Assembly (NCBI RefSeq): GCF_020623625.1
Contig: NC_060204.1
Location: 1 to 64,000 of the forward strand
Length of the DNA stretch: 64,000 bases
Reading direction: 5' to 3'
Origin: Saccharomycodes ludwigii
Taxonomy: Eukaryota; Ascomycota; Saccharomycetes; Saccharomycodales; Saccharomycodaceae
The position numbers and the translations under genes were made by a program. Below, in pieces: positions 36,381-46,183 of this stretch. Position 1 is the stretch's first letter. Every line of letters begins with the position of its first letter. Below the pieces are notes generated by a model. That model was not told where the DNA came from, ran no database searches, and saw only the letters and a program-made list of their open reading frames with translations.

Positions 36381-36645
36381 GTTTTGTCAACAGAAACTTT
36401 ACTATTTTTTTTTCTTAAAATAAAATTTAAAACGATATTATTCTGCCATTTTTACCACATTGTTTTTTTTGAAGCTTTCCATGAAAAAACTCACATCTTT
36501 TTTTTTGTTTTGTCGACAGAAACCCTATTATTTTTTTCTTAAAATAAAATTTAAAACGATATTATTCTGTCATTTTTACCACATTGTTTTTTTTTTTTTT
36601 TTTGAAACTTTCCATAAAAAAACTTACATCATTTTTTTTTTTGTT
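36381..36645. repeat. 126-bp tandem duplication in the adhesin upstream region
   Basis: Two adjacent copies. GTTTTGTCAACAGAAAC at 36381 is matched by GTTTTGTCGACAGAAAC at 36507. Both are followed by CTTAAAATAAAATTTAAAAC, ATTATTCTG and TTTTTACCACATTG. Copies differ mainly in T-run length. The unit starts about 345 bp upstream of the adhesin start. Confidence 0.9.
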
Positions 36646-39009
36646 TTTCCTTACTGCTCAGATCGTATGCCTTGTAAAAGTTTTGTTAATAAAAAAAACA
36701 AAGATAAAAGTGAATTTGGTTTGGTATAATGATAATTTTCCATGGATGATGTAAAAAAAAAAACACATGATAAAAATCTAAATACAAAGTAAAAAACGAT
36801 ATATAAAACCAAACGTGTGTATAGTTAATATAATAACCGTATTGTTTTTTTTCCTTTCTTTTTTTTTTAAAAAAAAAAATTAAACGTTGACAGTTCTTTA
36901 ACACGAAATTTGGTTGAAGAAGCAAAAAAAAAAAAAAAAAAAAAAAGAACATGGGAAGAAATAATAAAACAATAAAATTTATATCAATTACGATATAATT
37001 CAGGGCATATGGAACAATAGCGTCAAATTTAAGATCTGCAATTAATTTCGGGTAATAAATAAACAAATCTGGAATATCTTAATCTTTGGAAGCGCAGAAT
37101 TTTAATATATGTTATTATGGTGAACTACGCTCTGTTTCAATTAGTTACATAACTCGACAAAAAAAAGAAAAAGTTAGTAAACACATCTATCTGCGATGTG
37201 CTTCGGTTCACTTAATTGAGCAACATAGAATAGTAGATTTTTGGAAAGTCAAAAAAGTCTAGAAACACAAATAGAAGAATCAACAATAGCAAAAAAAAAA
37301 AATAAAATAAAAATAAAAAAGAAAAAGAAAAATTTGGGCGTGTAATTTTCAAAGTAAATAAGCTTCCTAAAAAAAAAAAAATTTTACAGGAATAGAAAAA
37401 TTTTTAAATATGTATGAGCCCTTAATTAATGTGCAACGCGCTTCCATTCCAAAAAACAAAATTGGACATGTTTTTATACCAATCTAAAAACTGAATAAAT
37501 AACGTTACTTTTTGATAGTTTTTTTTTTTTTTCTTTTTTTTTAACTCTTGATCCTTCCATTTTATTGATAATAATATTTTATCCAACACAACCGTCAATC
37601 ATTTTTAAGGAATTAAAGAAACAATGAATGACATATGATGAGGTTAATCTGGGTCAAATATCAAGTATTATGCTTTCGGGAGACACAATTGATAACGCAA
37701 TAGATCATACCTGCTCTGTATTGATATCAATATATGATAAAACAGGTTTTGCATATAGATGGTAATTTTTAAATTACAACAACACAAACACTATCAGATT
37801 AAATATATTAAACAAAAACATATTGTTTGAAGGTAATCTGAATATGCGAAAGATTCTTCTTTGAAATAAATAGGATTAAGTTGTTTTTTTTTCTGCTAAT
37901 TACCTAAACTCTGTTCTATCAAAAGCACATCATAATTAGTAAACATCCATTTCTTGAAGATATCATTTAAATTTTTCTTTTGTGCCTCATTAATATTTTT
38001 TTTTTACCCCTTGACTCTCATTTATAAGTTCATTAACTACAGTTCAAATTTACCTCTTAGAGTTTGATAATCACTTGTCCTTGTATATTAAAGATAGTTG
38101 TTAATTGTTGGGAGTTGTTCTTGGTTGTTGTAAATTATTTGGCAATAATGATCTTTAAAGATAAAGGCATGTTGTAATATTAATAACGTTGAGGGATCCA
38201 TACTTTTGCCATGAAAAATCTAGCAGTAAAACATTAATTACTTATTTCCTTTTTGCTTATTTGTCTTTACTTTAAATACTTTAATAAGCTGAAAATGTTA
38301 TTTATTAATTTTTGATCGCAAAAGGGAGAAAAAAAAAAAAAAAAAAAAAAGAGGGAGAAAAAAATGGACCGTGGTGATCTGAATTCGATGTAATGTTACT
38401 TTTTTTTACCGAGAGATATTTGTGGTAGTCCATTCCACGTCCGAACAAATATTATTATTCTATGAAGTATTTTTATGCGCATCTGTGTTATTTAGGTTAT
38501 TCAAAATGATTGCTTTCCATATTAAAGAATTACGGCCAAAATCAGGAAATTTATATATGCTTAGATCTTATATATATGGTACAATCCGATGTCCAATTTT
38601 CTTTAACGAGTTCTCGGAAAGCTAAAAACTCGGAAATAAATATAATGGTAGTGCTATGTTACTGTGAAGGATCAGTAAAAAATATATTGATATATTTAAT
38701 GATGTACAGGTGTTATCTATTATTGTAATTGTGATTCTCGTATTGTTAATGCTTATCTTATTATGTCACAAGCAAAATGGTCTCGCAGTGAATTTGGAGT
38801 TTATAAGGTGGGTGGCGTATGCCCCAACACAAACTTTCATATCAAGACATTTTTTTTATCAGTCATTTTTTCCCCCTTGTATATCAGATAATCTATTTGC
38901 TTAAAAATATATAAAAAAGGAACTAGAAATTTATGCTTCCTTATACACACATATAAACATATAATTAAGAGTTTAAAAAAGAAAAAGAAAAACGTAAAAT
39001 CTCGTACCA

Positions 39010-40494
39010 ATGAACGAAAAATCTACTACAGCTAATAAGAATGAACAAAATGAAAGTCCAGCCCACAGTAACAACTCGGCAAACAAATTGTTACAAAATG
39101 GTGTGAATTCAACTTCATCGACTACACCTGCTAGTGCAGAAGAAACCTTCAGCCAACAGACTACCGAACCTAGCGCTAATAATACAAGATTTGTAGTTGA
39201 ATCTCCATTTGGTTCCAACTCTCCTGACACAATCAATATTAATATTCCAGCTCATTTAGTAGAAGCCGTCAAAACATTGATTAGAAATGATGCTGCACGC
39301 AATATATCAAATAACTACACGACAAACCAACTCATGGAATCAAAAACTATATTACCCATGGGAGTTCCCAAAAATAAGTTACCACTGCCACCAAAACCAC
39401 CTATTAGAGACTTTGTTACACTAGCAGCTAAAACAGACTACTTAGAACCAAACGAATTGACATGTTCTGTCTGGGGATCCCTAAATTCCCACAATGCAAC
39501 TAACTACATCATTCCTTGGGATAACTTCCCCAGTTTGTACTATGAATTCGCCAGATTCGACTCAGACACATGGAAGAAATTTATATCTCGGTTGACACCA
39601 ATGCCCTACCCAGTATCATCCCTATCTGAAATTGTAAACTTCATAAGATGGTATAATAAGTTCACCTACGTAACACATCAGAATGGTATTCATCAACTAT
39701 TATTTTACACTATCTTCTCTAACATAAAGAAACCATCCCCAATCGAAGAAGCTGAAAATAAAGAACTAGTGACGACTATATTACCCAAGATATTTCCACA
39801 CAGATTGAGAAATACACTAAGCAACAGCTGTTCATCAACAGTATTCAGAGATCAAATAGAAGAAGTATTTCCAGCAGGGCCACTCGTAATAGCTACAAAA
39901 TTACTAAATCAATACATAATAACCAATACCACGACAGTTGCCGATATAGAAGACCAATTAAACATAATCCAATCCCTAAGGTATTGCGCAAGAATGGACG
40001 CAATGCCAGATAATGAAATAATCCCACATCTTAGAGTCAAAATTTCCGACTGCTATGGGGAATCAACGGCACATTTAATCAGAAAATGGATCAACACTCC
40101 AAATCTAACTTTAAAGGAGTTACTAACAGACCTACACGAATATATGCAAATAAATAAAAGATATGGATTATCAACGAACACAAAAAATAGCGTATCATCA
40201 ATGAACCTCCACATCACTCACACTGACAGATATCACAAAACACCTTATCCAAAACACAGACACAACAACAGATATCCAAATAGAAACAAATATTGGGCTC
40301 GTAATAATTCACCTACTTTGCGTCATCATATGAATCATCAATCTCGCTTTCAAGCACCACGCAAAAATTCAACAAATCACTCAAACATTAACGATGTATA
40401 CCAAAACAATGCGGACTTCATTGAACGAAGAAGTCGAATAGCCGACTTTCAACCATTTTTTCCAGATGCCTCAAATATTAACCGTAGACCATAG
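39010..40494 (+). mobile_element. retrotransposon Gag-like open frame (Ty1/copia-like)
   Basis: 494 codons, open from an ATG. A polar Ser/Thr/Asn-rich N-terminus is followed by a central part with SVWGSL, RFDSDTWKKFI and IVNFIRWYNKFTYV. A helical stretch (DNEIIPHLRVKISDCYGE ... LTLKELLTDLHEYMQI) recalls the Ty1-type capsid end, and the C-terminus is rich in Arg, His and Asn. There is no CCHC zinc knuckle, as in Ty1. Downstream (about 40500-40860) only decayed sequence follows and no pol domain could be recognised. The element is therefore broken although this frame looks whole. A Ty3-like origin is less likely but possible. Age is unknown because no LTR pair was defined. Confidence 0.68.
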
Positions 40495-41285
40495 TTATGT
40501 ACAACAAAATGCCCATATATTTGAATCTATGGTGGTACCTATATTAATATCACAAATGACAAACAAACATTCACGCATTCTATTTCAAGTAACATGTTAT
40601 TAATAACTTCTGCAAGTGATACCCACGCTATTTATTATAATCGAAATAGGTATCATAGAATTAAACTTAAACGATCACTACATAGCAATACCAGTATAAT
40701 TTACAAAAGACGAACTACCATATCCGTATATAATATCAGAATACAATTTAAAACACCACATACCTAGCTTCATATATAAACGACTTCAAAGTAACCAAAC
40801 TAATACCATATATATGCGTACATGTCTTCGATAAATGATATAAAATAGATATAAAATATACCAAAAAAAAAAAAAAAAAGAAGCACATTACATAGATCCT
40901 TTCATTTGATGACAAAATATTAGGTATTTTTTTTTTTTTTTTTTTTAATACAGAATTGCTATTAGTTTGATAAGTATATTTTTAATTGGGAAACACTTAG
41001 GAAAATAAAGGCCCAATTTTGAATTTTAATAGGTTTCTTAAGTGCCCCTGAAGGTTTACTTTACTTTACTTTACTTTACTTTACTTTTTTATTTTTATTT
41101 TTTAAATAAGTCTGTGAAAATGATTCTAAAAACATCATATATTATCATATCAGCAAAAACAAATTCCTTAATTTAAACTTGTATAAATTATATTTATATA
41201 TAGTTAGTTGATTGAGATAAAAAAAAAGTTATTTTTAACTTTATTAATGGTAAGTACATTATTGTTGTTATTCAAATACTAAATG
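40495..41285. other. decayed element sequence and HFD1-like 3' flank
   Basis: No gene. The first about 350 bp are probably remains of the Gag-bearing element. Poly-A and poly-T tracts lie at 40861-40878 and 40927-40947, and a TTTAC pentanucleotide repeat at 41057-41086. Confidence 0.5.
41057..41086. repeat. TTTAC pentanucleotide microsatellite
   Basis: About six consecutive copies of TTTAC in non-coding sequence between the Gag-like element and the aldehyde dehydrogenase gene. Confidence 0.9.
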
Positions 41286-42773
41286 TTACTCCTCTCTGCT
41301 GAACCATTCCTTTGGCAATACATTATGTTCCAAAAAATCACTCTTTTCTTTAGAATAAGGTGGACATCTAAAACGACTATTGTCTGGATCTGCGTCAAAT
41401 GGTCTATTTAAAACAGTCCTTTCATGGGTAAAGCAATTATAAGACCATTCGCTATGATAAGATCCAAACCCGCTGGAACCTATGCCACTGAATGGAGCAC
41501 AATCTAATAATACATGTAACAATGTGTCGTTTATACAGCAGCCGCCGCTTTTCAATCTATTTTGAATATACTGGATTTCCAATTTATCTTGTGAAAATAT
41601 GTATTCTGCCAAAGGATGACTTCTCCCAGGTTTAGAGATAATATTGTCTAGACAATCATCCAAATTCTCATACTGTAGAATAGGTAAGATGGGACCAAAA
41701 TTTTCCATTTCCATACTACTATCTTCCCAATTGACATCTATTAATAGTGTAGGTGGAATAAATAACTCAACTTGGTTTGATTCACCTAAGTGGTATATTT
41801 CCTTTGCATTAGTACGTTTAAGAATTTTGATAATTTTATCATATGCTCTTTCACTTATCATGTGTGTATACTCTGTCTTGTAGGTAATGTTAAGAAACAT
41901 TTCATTGTATATTTTCTTGCAACACGCAATAAATTTGATATAAACATCTTTGTGACAAAGTATATAATCAGCAGCCATACATATTTGACCTGCATTGCCA
42001 AACGAACTAAAATATATTCTTCTAACTATATCTTCTAATTTTTCCAAGTTAACACTAGGGGTAATAAAAACTGGCGATTTACCACCTAGTTCTAAAGTGA
42101 CTGGAATTAACTGTTCACTAGCCATTTTCATGATGATTTTTCCAACCGCTGGAGAACCCGTATAAAAAACTTTGTTTACCAACGGTCCGTTAAATATTTC
42201 CATGGTTTCTAATGGCCCGCCATTAATCACTTTAACCAAACCGTCATAATCTTGAAAGGTTTTTTCAATAATATTTGTTATGGTCACCGTAGTTTTTGGT
42301 GTCAATTCAGAGGGTTTTAAAATCACACTATTGCCACCGGCAAGTGCACAAGCTAATGGATCCAACAGCAATAAAACTGGAAAGTTTGACGGACCAATAA
42401 TACAGCAAGTACCATATGGTATACGTTGAATTTCCACTTGACTGTTATGAAATAACGGCAAATCAGAATGAACTTTTCTATTTTTTATCCACTGGGGTAA
42501 ATTTTTGATTAAATCTAAGATATTACTCAATAAAGAAATAATTTCCCCACTAACAACTTCTTGGCGACTTTTATGAAAGTCTTGATATAAACATAGAATG
42601 ATTTCTTCCATATTGTCCTTAACAGCAAAATATAACTTTTTCAACAAAGTTAATCTATATTGTAATTCTTCATTTTCATTATTGAGATTTAATCTTTTTT
42701 GATGTTCATTGTGATATTTGTTGCATGTTTCAATGTAACGGCTAATTGAATCCAAAGGTGTATAAAAGGACAT
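41286..42773 (-). CDS. HFD1: fatty aldehyde dehydrogenase, Hfd1-like
   Basis: 495 residues, ATG at 42773. Class-3/fatty aldehyde dehydrogenase features: GPSNFP at 127-132, KPSE at 153-156, YTGS at 204-207, LELGGKSP with the general base Glu228, and the catalytic Cys265 in GQICMA. Family members oxidise long-chain aldehydes to acids with NAD(P)+. Yeast Hfd1 handles hexadecenal from sphingolipid breakdown and contributes to coenzyme Q head-group supply. S. cerevisiae Hfd1 is 532 residues and tail-anchored. This protein ends in a polar tail (HNVLPKEWFSREE) with no hydrophobic anchor, so it may be soluble or differently targeted. It is divergently placed from the GTPase gene at 43072. Naming as HFD1 rests on overall resemblance; another fatty-ALDH paralogue is possible. 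Confidence 0.85.
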   Translation of the reverse strand: MSFYTPLDSISRYIETCNKYHNEHQKRLNLNNENEELQYRLTLLKKLYFAVKDNMEEIILCLYQDFHKSRQEVVSGEIISLLSNILDLIKNLPQWIKNRKVHSDLPLFHNSQVEIQRIPYGTCCIIGPSNFPVLLLLDPLACALAGGNSVILKPSELTPKTTVTITNIIEKTFQDYDGLVKVINGGPLETMEIFNGPLVNKVFYTGSPAVGKIIMKMASEQLIPVTLELGGKSPVFITPSVNLEKLEDIVRRIYFSSFGNAGQICMAADYILCHKDVYIKFIACCKKIYNEMFLNITYKTEYTHMISERAYDKIIKILKRTNAKEIYHLGESNQVELFIPPTLLIDVNWEDSSMEMENFGPILPILQYENLDDCLDNIISKPGRSHPLAEYIFSQDKLEIQYIQNRLKSGGCCINDTLLHVLLDCAPFSGIGSSGFGSYHSEWSYNCFTHERTVLNRPFDADPDNSRFRCPPYSKEKSDFLEHNVLPKEWFSREE

Positions 42774-42975
42774 TTATTTTTCTCTCAGTTTGGTGAGGTT
42801 GTTGGTTATATAAATCTGATATACTTTAACATTTATATTTTTTTGTACAGATAAAAGAAATCATGTTATTGCTTAAGTGGTAAAAATAAAAAAAAAAAAA
42901 AAAATTTTTTTTCGTTATGTTTTTTTTTTAACACTTTAAACGGTTTGTTTTCAATATTCTGCTTTCGAAGCTTTG

Positions 42976-43010
<35 letters not shown>

Positions 43011-43071
43011 TCTATTTTCAAATTAAAAATGTATAAATGAAAAACATACAAGAACAACAAATACACCTCTG

Positions 43072-44343
43072 ATGCCTAGAGATCCCTTGATTGGTATTGT
43101 TGGAAAGCCTAGCAGTGGTAAATCTACCACTTTAAACTCTTTAACCGATGCTTCAGCTGCGGTCGGTGCATTCCCATTTACAACAATTGATCCTAATAAA
43201 GCTACTTCCTATTTACAAGTTGATTGTGCTTGTGGGAGAAAAACATCCAAAGATATTTTACAAAAAAATGGAGTAAATGTTTCAGAAGTTACCTGCAAAC
43301 CTAATTACGGTTGGTGTGAAAATGGGAAGAGACATATTCCTATTATGTTACTAGATGTTGCTGGGCTAGTTCCGGGCGCCCATATGGGGAGAGGTTTGGG
43401 TAATAAATTTTTGGATGACTTGCGTCATGCTGATGCATTAATTCATGTTGTTGATGTGAGTGGTACCACTGATGCAGAAGGGAAAAATACTAGGGGATAC
43501 GATCCAATTAAAGATATTGACTGGCTACAAGATGAAATTAGGCTGTGGATCGAAGGAAATTTGAAAAAAAGATGGGGTAGTATTGTGAGGAGACATACAG
43601 CAACGAAAAGTAGCATAGTCGACACATTACAACAACAATTTGGTGGGTATGGTTCTCATGCGCCAATGATCCAGGCAGCATTGGCAAGAATAGATGGCCT
43701 ACCACCTCTAGAAGAATGGGATAGTGACTGGATTACCAAAGTGGTTAAATCATTTATGTTGGAAAAATTTCCCACAGTTTTGTCTTTAAATAAAATTGAT
43801 CATCCAGATGCAGACAAAAATGTTTCAAAAATCATATTGAAATACCCTGAAACAAAGACTATTCTAACAAGTGCAATCACTGAAGTATTTCTAAGAAAGT
43901 TGAAAAAACAAGGATTCATCAAGTATGAAGAAGGTACGGAGTTTGTTGATACATATGAGGATGATCCGTCTTTGAAGCCGCTAGATGATAAGCTACTAAA
44001 CCGTATTGAAAATATAAGAGATTTGGTGTTGTACAGATTTGGTTCAACAGGGGTCATGCAAGTTTTGCAAGCGGCTGCTTTGGATACTTTAAATTTGGTT
44101 CCTATTTACACGGTGAAAAATATCAACACATTTTCCAATGAAAACAAGACACAATATATTTTTAGAGATTGCTTTTTAGTGAAAAGAGGTACTCCTGTGG
44201 GTAAAGTGGCTAGATATATAATGGGGGAGGTCACAATAGCAGCAATTGAAACAACTGGTGGAATACGTGTTAGTGCAGATGACACTGTAGATGTTGGTAA
44301 AAATGATATACTTTCATTTAAATTGGCTCCAAAATCTATATAA
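43072..44343 (+). CDS. YchF/Obg-related GTPase, YGR210C-like
   Basis: 423 residues; S. cerevisiae YGR210C has 411. G1 P-loop GKPSSGKST at about residues 11-19, switch-[19 protein letters not shown]4 NKID, and a C-terminal TGS-like region ([21 protein letters not shown]). The Cys-containing insert [10 protein letters not shown] with a later [11 protein letters not shown] separates this subfamily (with archaeal relatives) from Ola1. Members bind GTP or ATP and are thought to associate with ribosomes; the precise role is unknown. The 298-bp gap to the aldehyde dehydrogenase gene is a shared divergent promoter region with long poly-T tracts. YGR210C is not next to VAC17 in S. cerevisiae, so the conserved chromosome-III-like order starts to the right of this gene. 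Confidence 0.9.
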   Translation: MPRDPLIGIVGKPSSGKSTTLNSLTDASAAVGAFPFTTIDPNKATSYLQVDCACGRKTSKDILQKNGVNVSEVTCKPNYGWCENGKRHIPIMLLDVAGLVPGAHMGRGLGNKFLDDLRHADALIHVVDVSGTTDAEGKNTRGYDPIKDIDWLQDEIRLWIEGNLKKRWGSIVRRHTATKSSIVDTLQQQFGGYGSHAPMIQAALARIDGLPPLEEWDSDWITKVVKSFMLEKFPTVLSLNKIDHPDADKNVSKIILKYPETKTILTSAITEVFLRKLKKQGFIKYEEGTEFVDTYEDDPSLKPLDDKLLNRIENIRDLVLYRFGSTGVMQVLQAAALDTLNLVPIYTVKNINTFSNENKTQYIFRDCFLVKRGTPVGKVARYIMGEVTIAAIETTGGIRVSADDTVDVGKNDILSFKLAPKSI

Positions 44344-44805
44344 TATTTTTGTTTATGTACAATTTATAATGTGAATATGGTTGATAAGGTATATTTATTT
44401 AACAAAGAGAATATAGTTTGAAGCTACATATATTTGTAATAAAAGGATTGTTGTGTTTGGTAATAACAATTAATGCTTTATATTTTTCACTTTTTTTGTT
44501 TACATAACATTAATATTTTATTTATATTTTCAAGAGAAAAAAAAAAAAATTACATTGAAATTGCTGCAAATTTGAAGAGATAGAAATGAGCGTTGAGAGA
44601 ATTGCTGAAAAAAGAAAAAAAAAAAAAAAAAAAAAAAAAAGAAAACATTCACCAAAGTTTGTATTTAGCGTTATCTATTTATTTATAAAATAACTACCTT
44701 TGTTTATGCTTCTTAGACTCAGTTAAAAACATAAACAAGAATTGAAAGAATAATTCCTTCAATCCACCTATCAAAAGATAGAAATAAATAAAACATTGTA
44801 AAGAT
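44344..44805. other. intergenic region upstream of VAC17
   Basis: 462 bp with a poly-A tract of about 26 at 44615-44640. Nothing else recognised. Confidence 0.6.
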
Positions 44806-46026
44806 ATGAATGAAAATTTTAACAATCTATCAGAAAATCTTCTTTGTCAATCTAAGGAAGCCATATCTAACTTGGGACGATGTTTAGAGGCATTTCAATG
44901 TCAATACACAAAGACTAAAGAAGAAGAGGAGTGTCTAATAAAATACGAAAATTTTTTATCAAATTTAACCTCACTGCAGGTAAGGTCTGAACACTTAAAA
45001 CAAAGATTATTAGATGGTGGTACTAACAAAAATTATTTTGCGCAAGACCTTTCAAAACTACTAAATGAATTTCAAAGTATATCAAACCAATTGTCTCAAA
45101 TTAGTGTTTTATCTGAAAATCAAAACAAAAAGCCCTCTATAGATCAAAATTATAATACATCTTCGGATTCAGAAGACTCACAATCTGATGATAACAATAT
45201 CAATGAAAAAGAGAAAAATAAGAAAGTTGGAACAGAAACAAAGGGCCCATCTAATGAGAGTTCACCAGCTTCTATTCTTTCCTTTAAACCTAAACCTCTA
45301 AAATTAAAAGAAAGACAGGATGAGCTTTGTGTTAATGCAAATGATATTACCGTGACTAAAAGAACAATAAACACAAATTCTATCACTAATGCCAATACAC
45401 TCAATAATAAAAATGTTGCTGGCAGCATCAGACAGGCATCCTTAAACTCACCTACTAAAAAAAGACATTCTAGACGTAGAAATTCGAACGATGAAGTTAC
45501 ATTGCCGTCATTTTTTAATAGAAGGAATAGAATTTCTTTAGCTTTAGTTACTGATGAAGATGACTATAATACAGATGATGAAACAATAATATTGAATAAC
45601 CATCCAGATGATACTGATATACCTTTTGAGCCCTTGCGTAAATACAATTCCCATGAAAGTCTTTTATCTGTTAAGCACGTTCCCCTCAAACGTGTTTCTG
45701 GCTTTTTACTTCCTCAAAAAAATTTAAAATCTACGACAGCCCAAACAGTTACTTCAAGGAATATATATGGTGGTGGTATTACAACTACTAGGGATAAGCA
45801 ATTTTCATCTACCAAGCAATACCTATCCGAATTAGTTCAAGAAAGAAAAGTTCCACAACATTCTACAGCGAAGTTAGGATTTTGGGGCCAATTAAAAAAG
45901 TACGCAGCACCATCAATACCTACAGCTCCCTCTACACCAATTGTTATCTCAAATAACGTAATAACGAAACAATCACACGTTAATTTCGACGTCTTAGAAG
46001 ATGCTTTAAATTCGACGCTATTTTGA
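44806..46026 (+). CDS. VAC17: Vac17, vacuole-specific myosin V adaptor
   Basis: 406 residues; the S. cerevisiae protein has 423. The N-terminal 110 residues are helical, predicted coiled coil (ENLLCQSKEAISNLGRCLEAF ... LLNEFQSISNQLSQISVL). A Ser/Asp-rich acidic stretch (SSDSEDSQSDD) and a basic SPTKKRHSRRR segment with a Cdk-type site follow, then a second acidic region. In S. cerevisiae Vac17 links Myo2 to vacuolar Vac8 so the vacuole moves into the bud, and is regulated by Cdk1 and turnover. Identification rests on modest sequence resemblance plus position and orientation convergent with MRC1, as YCL063W with YCL061C. Regions outside the N-terminus are too diverged to assign by eye. Confidence 0.78.
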   Translation: MNENFNNLSENLLCQSKEAISNLGRCLEAFQCQYTKTKEEEECLIKYENFLSNLTSLQVRSEHLKQRLLDGGTNKNYFAQDLSKLLNEFQSISNQLSQISVLSENQNKKPSIDQNYNTSSDSEDSQSDDNNINEKEKNKKVGTETKGPSNESSPASILSFKPKPLKLKERQDELCVNANDITVTKRTINTNSITNANTLNNKNVAGSIRQASLNSPTKKRHSRRRNSNDEVTLPSFFNRRNRISLALVTDEDDYNTDDETIILNNHPDDTDIPFEPLRKYNSHESLLSVKHVPLKRVSGFLLPQKNLKSTTAQTVTSRNIYGGGITTTRDKQFSSTKQYLSELVQERKVPQHSTAKLGFWGQLKKYAAPSIPTAPSTPIVISNNVITKQSHVNFDVLEDALNSTLF

Positions 46027-46183
46027 AGCATAAAGTTTTTTGTTTTTTTTTTTTTTTAATTATAAATTTGCTTTTATTTACATTAATGGGTTCGTTTAAT
46101 ATATAAAATTTAACAAGATAATACACAAACAAATATATATATATATATATATGTATTTATTCTCGTTCTACTCTACATAAAAG

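Larger units (their letters stand above)
36038..39009. other. intergenic stretch upstream of the adhesin
   Basis: 3 kb without a supportable gene. The first part is the adhesin promoter, with a tandem duplication at 36381-36645. Homopolymer tracts occur at about 36925-36946 and 38330-38350. The part just before 39010 may be the leader or LTR of the Gag-bearing element, but I could not define an LTR. Confidence 0.55.

Noticed and set aside
38600-38640. Point-centromere CDEIII-like word (minus strand TAGCTTTCCGAGA)
   Set aside because: Several mismatches to the consensus and no CDEI at the proper distance on the matching strand.
38422-38904. Overlapping small frames upstream of the Gag-like frame
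   Set aside because: They show no known domain; probably element leader or unique non-coding sequence.
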